This document shows, in pieces, positions 41,311-49,400 of a stretch of 64,000 nucleotides of DNA; within the stretch, counting starts at the first letter, position 1; each line of letters starts with the position of its first letter. The notes beneath the pieces were generated by a model, which saw nothing but the letters and a program-made list of their open reading frames with translations, was not told where the DNA came from and ran no database searches. The position numbers and the translations under genes were made by a program. Source of the DNA: Flavobacterium tistrianum. GTDB taxonomy: Bacteria; Bacteroidota; Bacteroidia; Flavobacteriales; Flavobacteriaceae. The DNA lies in assembly GCF_003254545.1 (NCBI RefSeq), contig NZ_QJRH01000062.1, positions 62,001 to 126,000 of the forward strand, in the 5' to 3' direction.

Positions 41311-43074
41311 ATGAATCCAAACATTGAAACCAATCCGTTATTAGAGCGATTGCCTAAACATTTACAGCAATTTATTAAACCTCAAGATTATAGCGATTAC
41401 ACTCCTATCAATCAGGCGGTTTGGCGATATGTTATGCGCAAAAATGTAGATTATCTTTCTAAAGTTGCGCATCATTCTTATCTGGAAGGTTTGCGTAAAA
41501 CAGGAATCGAAATTGATTCTATTCCGAGTATGTACGGTATGAACCGAATTCTTAGCGAAATTGGCTGGGCAGCGGTTGCCGTTGACGGATTTATTCCGCC
41601 AAATGCTTTTATGGAATTTCAAGCTTATAATGTTCTCGTTATTGCATCTGATATTCGTCAATTAGAACATATTGAATATACTCCTGCTCCAGACATCATA
41701 CACGAAGGCGCCGGCCACGCTCCTATAATTGCAAATCCTGAATATGCTGAATATTTAAGACGTTTTGGCGAAATTGGCTGTAAAGCAATTTCTTCTCACA
41801 AAGATTATCAAATGTATGAAGCAATTCGTCTGCTTTCTATTTTGAAAGAAGCCGAAGATACTCCACAAGAAAAAATTGATGAAGCAGAAAAAGCGGTTGC
41901 CGATTTGCAAAATGATATGGGAGAATTGTCTGAAATGGCACAAATTAGAAACCTACATTGGTGGACAGTTGAATACGGTTTGATTGGAACCGTTGAAAAT
42001 CCGAAAATATATGGTGCGGGATTGCTTTCTTCAATTGGCGAAAGCGCCCACTGTATGACCGATAATGTAAAGAAAATCCCTTATGATATTTCTGCTGCGA
42101 ATCAGAATTTTGATATTACGCAATTACAGCCACAACTTTATGTAACTCCGAATTTTTCTTATTTAAGTTTAGTTCTGGAAGAATTTGCCAATAAGATGGC
42201 TCTGCGAACTGGAGGTCTTTCTGGAATTAAAAAACTGATTCAATCAAATGCTTTAGGAACTATTGAATTAAGCACTGGTCTGCAAATTTCAGGAGTTTTC
42301 ACCAATGTTATTGAAGATGAAGGAAAACCCGTTTACATCCAAACTACAGGAAAAACTGCTTTGGCTTACCGCGAAAAAGAATTAGTTGGTCACGGAACGT
42401 TAACCCATCCGCACGGATTTGGAAGTCCGATTGGGAAATTGAAAGGTTTTAATCTTGCAATTGAAGATATGAGTCCGAAGGATTTACAGGCTTATAGTAT
42501 CGTGGAAAACGAAACTGTAAAACTGGAATTTGAAGGCAATATTATTGTGGAAGGTGAAATTATTACAGGTTCTCGAAATCTTCACGGAGAAATTATTTTA
42601 ATCAGTTTTAGAAATTGCACCGTAACTCATGGAGAAACTGTTTTGTTTCAACCTGAATGGGGCAATTACGATATGGCAATTGGTAAAAAAGTGATTTCTG
42701 CATTTTCAGGTCCTGCCGATGTAAATAGTTTTGACTTAATCAGTATTGTTCCTTCAAGTAAAACGATCAAAGCAAAACATACTGAAAAGCGCGACGAATT
42801 AGAGCATTTATATGCAACCGTTAGAGATATTAGAACAAATAAAAGCGCTAAAACAGAATTAAAATCTGTTTTTGAGAAACTGAAAAGCAACCACTCTAAC
42901 GACTGGTTATTATCTGTCGAAATCGCAGAACTTTTGAAAGATTCTGATGAAAAACAGCTTTTACAAGAAGTCTTAGTTCATTTAGATCAATTGAAAGTAA
43001 AACGTCCTGAAATTGCACATTTGATTTCGGGTGGTTTGGATTTGATTTTTGATAATTTGCCACAATCCCGATAG
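41311..43074 (+). CDS. phhA: Aromatic amino acid hydroxylase, long form
   Basis: A 587-residue protein. The first 300 or so residues are the iron- and pterin-dependent phenylalanine 4-monooxygenase domain. H131 and H136 in IHEGAGHAPI are iron ligands, the third (Glu) being near 176 in the EYAEYLRRFGEIG...MYEAIRLL region. About 250 further residues follow with no known motif, absent from the 260-residue Pseudomonas enzyme. It converts phenylalanine to tyrosine with a reduced pterin. The stop codon lies in a palindrome. It is monocistronic. Confidence 0.88.
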   Translation: MNPNIETNPLLERLPKHLQQFIKPQDYSDYTPINQAVWRYVMRKNVDYLSKVAHHSYLEGLRKTGIEIDSIPSMYGMNRILSEIGWAAVAVDGFIPPNAFMEFQAYNVLVIASDIRQLEHIEYTPAPDIIHEGAGHAPIIANPEYAEYLRRFGEIGCKAISSHKDYQMYEAIRLLSILKEAEDTPQEKIDEAEKAVADLQNDMGELSEMAQIRNLHWWTVEYGLIGTVENPKIYGAGLLSSIGESAHCMTDNVKKIPYDISAANQNFDITQLQPQLYVTPNFSYLSLVLEEFANKMALRTGGLSGIKKLIQSNALGTIELSTGLQISGVFTNVIEDEGKPVYIQTTGKTALAYREKELVGHGTLTHPHGFGSPIGKLKGFNLAIEDMSPKDLQAYSIVENETVKLEFEGNIIVEGEIITGSRNLHGEIILISFRNCTVTHGETVLFQPEWGNYDMAIGKKVISAFSGPADVNSFDLISIVPSSKTIKAKHTEKRDELEHLYATVRDIRTNKSAKTELKSVFEKLKSNHSNDWLLSVEIAELLKDSDEKQLLQEVLVHLDQLKVKRPEIAHLISGGLDLIFDNLPQSR

Positions 43075-43083
43075 CTATCGGGA
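43066..43083. repeat. Perfect palindrome at the phhA stop
   Basis: The 18-base palindrome TCCCGATAGCTATCGGGA overlaps the last codons and stop of phhA. Confidence 0.75.
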
Positions 43084-43173
43084 CTAAGACGCAAAGTTTT
43101 TATTTTTCTCGCTAATTGTGCTGATTTTTTAATCTCGCAAAGGCGCAGAGTCGCAAAATTATTTTGCTTGTTT

Positions 43174-43269
43174 TGTCATTTCGACGAAGGAGAAATCACA
43201 CTAGAAATTCCGCGTAGTAATATCACTATGTCGATTTACGAGTCTGATTTCTCCTTCGTCGAAATGACA
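43174..43269. repeat. MITE-like inverted repeat, copy 1
   Basis: A 96-base element with 25-base perfect terminal inverted repeats beginning TGTCATTTCGACGAAGGAGA. The 46-base centre has no reading frame. It lies between phhA and the DUF4230 gene. A second copy is at 56610-56709 with the same ends but a different centre. Confidence 0.85.
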
Positions 43270-43325
43270 AGATTGTGGAAAGAAGCCTTTGTTACTTTGT
43301 CGCTTTGTTGCTTTGAACCTCAAAA

Positions 43326-43955
43326 TCACAATTTCAAATCCTGAGTCAATTCTGTTTCAGATTCAATAGTTTTTCCGTTGTATTGCAGTTTCCAACCCAT
43401 CGAATTGGTCATGATTAAAATCTTAGACAATTCGCTTATTAGTCTATTTTGAGCGTTTGTTTTAAGAGTAGAATTTTCGATTTTCTTAGCTAGATTCGCT
43501 TTTACCGATTTGTTGATTTTATTATAATCATCTCCCGTAAACGGATTCAGTTTACTTTGCTCAACATCGTAAAACTGAATATCTGGATTTATGGTGATTT
43601 CTTCTTTCGGGATATTTAAAATTGTGATGGTTTTATTTTTTTCATCAATATCATATTTCATTTGATGCAGATCATAAGCAACGGTCACATTTGCATTGAC
43701 CACAATTAGCGCTTTTTTCTCAAAAGAAATCATGTCCATCAAATATTTCTGCTGATTTTTATATGTAATGACTTCCGAGAAATGCCCTTCGGTAACAACC
43801 AATTTTCCAACGTTAAGAATCTGCTGCTGAATTAAATTGGTATTGTACTGAATATCTGAATCGTCTTCTTTTTTGAACTGGCAATATTTAAAGGCCAAGA
43901 CAATAAGTAAAACAATCACCCCAACGCCTATAATTCTTTTGATCAAGTTTTGCAT
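43326..43955 (-). CDS. DUF4230 domain protein
   Basis: A 209-residue membrane-anchored protein with an N-terminal span at about residues 6-23 (KRIIGVGVIVLLIVLAF). The rest matches the DUF4230 pattern: QQILNVGKLVVTEGHFSEV, then MISFEKKALIVVNANVTVAYDL, with a C-terminal helix. It likely faces the periplasm. The frame is open 20 codons upstream; the ATG at 43955 is chosen because the hydrophobic span starts at once. Function unknown. Confidence 0.8.
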   Translation of the reverse strand: MQNLIKRIIGVGVIVLLIVLAFKYCQFKKEDDSDIQYNTNLIQQQILNVGKLVVTEGHFSEVITYKNQQKYLMDMISFEKKALIVVNANVTVAYDLHQMKYDIDEKNKTITILNIPKEEITINPDIQFYDVEQSKLNPFTGDDYNKINKSVKANLAKKIENSTLKTNAQNRLISELSKILIMTNSMGWKLQYNGKTIESETELTQDLKL

Positions 43956-44002
43956 TCCTATAATATATTTAAACGAATTTACTTCATTTTTTCTTTCTTT
44001 TC

Positions 44003-44126
44003 GCCACGAATTCACGAATTTTCGCTAATTCCTTTGGCTTTAAAATATGAAAGTATTTCACAAATCAAATTCGAAAAATTCGACCTAGCTAATCAGCAAA
44101 TTAAAAATAATTCGTGAATTCGTGGC
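44003..44126. repeat. GCCACGAATTC inverted repeat, copy 2
   Basis: An 18-base perfect inverted repeat (GCCACGAATTCACGAATT at 44003-44020, complement at 44109-44126) encloses 88 A/T-rich bases. It lies between the DUF4230 gene and tamL, and shares its ends with 36295-36355. Confidence 0.85.
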
Positions 44127-44148
44127 TAATCGAACCCAGGAAATAAAT

Positions 44149-46464
44149 TTAAAACGGATAGCCGATAGCGATATTCAGAATTAGATTGTCTTTTCTCCAA
44201 GAACTGCTTCCGAAATTAATATTATCAATTACCCATCTTTGTCCATCTGGCAATGCAGGATTTCGCAGCGGAATAGCTAAATCTGTTCTTAAAATCAAGA
44301 ATGATAAATCGAAACGTAGACCTGCTCCTGCTCCAACAGCGATTTCTTTCATAAAATCTTTTGAGATTTCTGCTCCCGGTTTATTTGGATCGGCATGTAA
44401 AAGCCAGATATTACCAGCGTCTAGGAATACCGCGCCTCTTACAATACTGAAAAGTTTTGCTCGGTATTCGGTATTGAATTCCAGTTTTAAATCAGCAGAT
44501 TGGTCTGGCGTATAATTGTCGCTTGTTGGCGGAGGAATAACATAACTTCCCGGTCCTAAAGTCCTGGCTCTAAAAGCTCGAATGCTATTAGTTCCTCCAA
44601 CAACAAACTGCTTCGAAGCTGGCATCGTATTCGAATTTCCATAGGCAAATCCGGCTCCAACAATCAGTCTGCTGGCTAATTCGCTTTCTTTTCCTAATTT
44701 CAAATAATGCCTAAAATCAGATCGTATTTTTACATACTGGCTAAACGGAACATCAAATATTGTTTTAACCTTATTTGGATAGTCAGCACCCGTAATTAAC
44801 CCTGTAAGATTTCCAGCCAAATCTAATTCACCATTAAAATAAATAGTATTTTTTCGACGTTTCTGCATTGTATTGGTATACGTATAATTATAAGTTGGAC
44901 CAAAAACTAGTTGTTTTTCAATTACTTTTCCTAATGCTGGATCTTGTTCAATATCTTCTAAATATTCTGGCGTAACATGATTCGGGCTCACATACGTCAC
45001 ATCGACAATATTCAACTGGTGTTCTTTACGGATGTTTTCTTTCCACAAATATCCAAATGAAGTATTAAAAGAATTCAAAGCATAAAGCTGTGTTCTTTTT
45101 TGATATTCATAGCGAATGGTTGCTTTGGTTCTAGGCACATATTCGCTGTTTCCTTCGATATTAAAAGGTGTAACAAATCTTGGCCAAGTCAAGCTGACTT
45201 CACCTCCAAGCTTATATATATTTTTCCCTTTATTTACTCCTCCCAACTGAAAATCGGCACCACCAAAAACAGAAGCGGTAAATAGTTCTGCTCCACGCAA
45301 AAAGTTTCGGTTGTTCCAGTTTAGATTTAATTCTGTTCCTGTATAACTTGCCGAGTTGGTTTTCCCGATAACTTCTACACGAATAAACTTTTTAGGCAAA
45401 AGCGTAAGATAATAATACGAATCCAAAGCATTATCAATACTATCAGAAGGTTTAAACTCATTTTTGACAAAACTGAAAGTTCCAAGATTTACAAAACGGT
45501 TCAAAGTCAAATTGTGATCAGTTCGATTGTATAAATCTCCTTTCTTAAAATAGATTGTTCTATCGTAAACTCTTGGTTTAAAAGTTTCTGCTGTATCAAT
45601 AATTGTAAAATCTTTATAATGAGTGATATTTCTATTTCTGTAAACCATACTATCGTTCGCCAAAGAATAATTCGGATAAACAAAAATGTTATTTATCGTA
45701 TAAGCTCTTAACGCTTTTGCTGGAGTTTCGTCTTTAATAACCAATCTGATTTTTACCTCATGATCTCCTTTACTGCTATCTACTTTTGCCAGAAGATAAT
45801 CGGGACTAAAATAGTAATATCCTTTTTCTTTAAGTCTTGCATCGATACGTTCTCTTTCTGCTTTTATAACATCTAAATCATACGGTTTACCAACTTTCAA
45901 TAAACTGCGTCGGCTTGATCTTGCAATTATTTTTGACATCTTTAAAGAGTCGTCTGGAAAAGTCACGCTTTTAATAATATATTGTTTTTTGGGAACAACT
46001 GTATATTCTGCTGTTACTCTTTTGTTTCTTACGGTAGAATCAGCGCTAACACGAGTTTTAAAATAACCTCTGTTTTCAGTAAAATTACGTAATACTGAAG
46101 CATTATAATCTAAATCAACTTTACTAAAAAGGACTGGCTCCTCTCCAACTTTGTTTCGAAGCCAATATCTAAATCCTTTTTCTTTTTTAGGCTCGCCAGC
46201 AATATTATAAAACCACAATTTTGGACGTAATCCTAAAAAAGTCTTATTTGGTTTTGGACGAATAAGACCTTCTAATTCCGTTTGCAGTGCCTTTCTATCT
46301 TTCTTTTTCATGATAGAATCTTTCACTTTTACAGAACCTCCCGTATAAAGCAAATCGCCTTCTGGAAGATATTTTGTATTACTGCATCCGAAAACAAAAA
46401 AAAGGAATGTCAGCACAAAACACTTCGTAAAAAAATTATTTATATGATTATGTTTTTTGTTCAT
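44149..46464 (-). CDS. tamL: TamL-type BamA/TamA family outer-membrane lipoprotein
   Basis: A 771-residue protein of the Omp85 family. It starts with a lipoprotein signal (lipobox VFGC, about residue 27), which distinguishes the Bacteroidota form (TamL) from E. coli TamA. POTRA-like domains follow up to about residue 400 (KKQYIIKSVTFPDDSLKMSK), and the C-terminal part (ELNLNWNNRNFLRGAELF, VVGGTNSIRAFRARTLGPG) is the barrel, with the final strand ending in GYPF. It is thought to assemble or insert outer-membrane components with TamB. The TTG-led extension to 46473 is not used. It overlaps tamB by 17 bases. Confidence 0.9.
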   Translation of the reverse strand: MNKKHNHINNFFTKCFVLTFLFFVFGCSNTKYLPEGDLLYTGGSVKVKDSIMKKKDRKALQTELEGLIRPKPNKTFLGLRPKLWFYNIAGEPKKEKGFRYWLRNKVGEEPVLFSKVDLDYNASVLRNFTENRGYFKTRVSADSTVRNKRVTAEYTVVPKKQYIIKSVTFPDDSLKMSKIIARSSRRSLLKVGKPYDLDVIKAERERIDARLKEKGYYYFSPDYLLAKVDSSKGDHEVKIRLVIKDETPAKALRAYTINNIFVYPNYSLANDSMVYRNRNITHYKDFTIIDTAETFKPRVYDRTIYFKKGDLYNRTDHNLTLNRFVNLGTFSFVKNEFKPSDSIDNALDSYYYLTLLPKKFIRVEVIGKTNSASYTGTELNLNWNNRNFLRGAELFTASVFGGADFQLGGVNKGKNIYKLGGEVSLTWPRFVTPFNIEGNSEYVPRTKATIRYEYQKRTQLYALNSFNTSFGYLWKENIRKEHQLNIVDVTYVSPNHVTPEYLEDIEQDPALGKVIEKQLVFGPTYNYTYTNTMQKRRKNTIYFNGELDLAGNLTGLITGADYPNKVKTIFDVPFSQYVKIRSDFRHYLKLGKESELASRLIVGAGFAYGNSNTMPASKQFVVGGTNSIRAFRARTLGPGSYVIPPPTSDNYTPDQSADLKLEFNTEYRAKLFSIVRGAVFLDAGNIWLLHADPNKPGAEISKDFMKEIAVGAGAGLRFDLSFLILRTDLAIPLRNPALPDGQRWVIDNINFGSSSWRKDNLILNIAIGYPF

Positions 46465-49400
46465 TCCCTTCAATTTGATTTTCTTGCAATTTCTCCTTTT
46501 CTTTATCTTCCTTTTTTTTCTGTTTTTCTTTCTCTTTTCGAAGCTTTTCTTCTCTTATCAATTCCTTTTCTTTTTCACTGCGATGGAAAAGTTCTCTAAA
46601 TTTATTGTAGCTCATCGTAATAACAAATGCAACACCCGTTTCTATAACCTGTCCTTCCACTGCAACCTGATATTGGTTTTTGCGATACGCGCGAACCATA
46701 TATCTTCCGTCTTTTGTTAATTGATAATCCAACGCTACATCTCCAGCAATATTGGTGCTTTCTTCATTGGCACGTTCTGCCCCTTCGACTCCAAAACTGC
46801 TTCCAACGGTTACTTTCAATCTATCATCCAACAGCTTTTTAGAAACCTCAACATTCAGATCGGTTCTGTTTTGCATGGTTCCAGAAGTGTAATCTTCGGT
46901 CGATTCTAAATCAAAATTGACTTCAAATCCTGTTATTAAATCTCCTGCCAGATTATTTAATTGCTGAGAAAGTATTTTACTTACACTTTGTCTTGCCATT
47001 GTTTCAGCACTTATACCGCCACTTTGACTTGCAAATGGGTTTTCGCCTACAAAACGATTCAATAATAAAAGAGCAAAAACCTGTTTATTCAATTCAGCCG
47101 GATCTTGCTCAAGCTGTTTCAATTTGCTTTGCGTTGTTGTAACTACATCTGTCGAGACGTTGTAATTTCCTTCTGGCAATACAATTCCAAAAGAAATTTC
47201 AGGTTTCATCAATTCTCCATTCATTTTCAATAAAGTCTGAAATGGAAGTTTTTGTTTATAAGTGTTTTGTACTGCCGGCGTCTCACTTTGTAACTGTTTT
47301 CCAACTAAATCTATTGGAGCTGCATTGACCTTATAAATAGCTGTAATATTTACGTTTGCCATAGTCGGCTCGCCGTTCCAGGTAATATAACTTCCTTGTT
47401 GAATATCGAATTTTCTTTTGATTCCGTTAAAGTTCATTTCATAGGCACCATCTGAAAACTCATATTTCCCTGTAAGGGTTGTTTTTCCAGACTGATCGAT
47501 TCCTCCGACTAATTCGGCCTCACCTTTCAAGTTCAGATAATCTCCGTTTGATTTATCAATCAGGAGTGTCAATTCGGCTTCTTTATCAATCGTGATAGCA
47601 ACATTTACATCCATTCCTTTCAATTCCGATTGATCTAATTTATTTTGAAGATCAACTGTTTGTTTCAAATACATATTGTCTTCGTCAACAAATTCTACAA
47701 TTCCTTCGCGATCTGCAATAGAGGGATCTGATTGTGGCATTACCACCGTAAATTTGGTTTCTTTATTTATTTTAAGCGTTCCGTCAACAACCGGACTTTC
47801 CAAATTTCCTTTTATATTTAGTTTTGTATCTAAGAATAAATCACCGTAGAATAAATCGTTGTCTTTTGCTTTTGAATGAATGGCTCTAAAATCGTCAGCT
47901 TCAACAAGCAGATTGAAATTGTATTTAACGAAATCTGGAGATTGAATGGTTCCGTTTACAAACAACTCATTGTCATTTTCGTCAAAAAGGGAGAACTTGT
48001 TAAATGAAATGCTTCCATCATTAAAAGTAATTTTTTCGTTTTTCGTTTTAAAGTACGAATTCAGCTGTGTCACTCTAAAACCAGCATCATTAAAATTCAA
48101 TTCGCCATTAATTTTAGGAGCTGAAGTATTTCCTGTCAATTTAAAATTTCCAGATAAAAAGCCTTGTCCATCAGTAATATTTCCCATACTGAAACCTTGA
48201 ATACTTTTGATATAAAGTTTGTTAATAGCTACATCAAAATCAAAGTTTCCAGTATCCATCAGATAATCTCCCGTTACCTTTAAGTCATTTCCTTCATCGC
48301 TCAAGGCTACATTTGCAACAAGCGTATTGGCGGTTTTATTGTCAATTTTTATTTCTAAATCACCAACTTTTGAGCCTTTAAAAGTAAAATCATCAATTTT
48401 TAAATCGGATGTGAAAGTTGGATTTGTCATTACATTTTCAACCAATGCATTTCCGTTTATCAAACCTTGCATTAATAGTTCGTCTTTTTTAACCATATTC
48501 ATAATGGTTTCGATTTTGAAATTGACAAAATTGACTTGCAAAGGCGCATTGTCTTGTGTTCCTTGAGATTGAATTTTTAATTCGTTTCCGTTATTGCTCA
48601 AATTGAACTTATTAACGTAAAGTCGTTTTTCTCCAAACTCAATTGCATTTTCAGGATCGACATTCCATTTATCATAATTTAAAATAAAACTATCCGCATC
48701 AAGCTTTACAATATTTTTAGAATCTTCTGCTTTAAATTCCCCCGCAATAAAATATTGCTGTTTTTGTTTTGCATCTTGAACTTCAAGCGCATAAGTCAGA
48801 ATATTATTTTGCACATTTCCTGACAAACTTGTAAACGGAATTTTTAAAGAACCGCTTTCAATTGTGGCAACAGAAACTGAATATTCTAAAGCATTTTCTT
48901 TAGCCTCAATATTGATTCTTCCGTCGGAAATAGTGTTATTTGCATAAACAATTCTCGGAATCGTTCCTTTTACTTCCAAAGAATCTATCTGATTGTTGTA
49001 TTTTCCATTAATTGTAAAAGGCTCTAAACCTGTCAGTTTTGGCAACAATTTAAAAAGTACAGGATCATTATCTACTTTGAGCATAAAAGCCAGTCTTTGC
49101 TCATCTGATTCTGCATTGACTTTTGGATTTTTGAGATCAATATATTTTGATAATGATTTTTGAAGTGAGTTTGCCAAGGTCGTCAATTTGTACTTTCCAG
49201 TTACTTCGGCTTTTAAAAATTGGGACGAAATTTTAATCGAATTGCTGTCTTTATCCGCGAAAGCAAAAACACGAATAGAATCTAAAACAATTGGTTCAAC
49301 GTCTTGTAAAATCTGAATGTTTGATAAAAACACTTTTCCGTTTAAGAAATCAGGATTACTGTTGGTTATATCAGCATCGACATTTCCTCGAAGTTTCATT

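Noticed and set aside
43174..43269. Transcription terminator of phhA
   Set aside because: The 25-base ends and the second copy at 56610-56709 point to a repeat element; there is no T-run directly after the stem.
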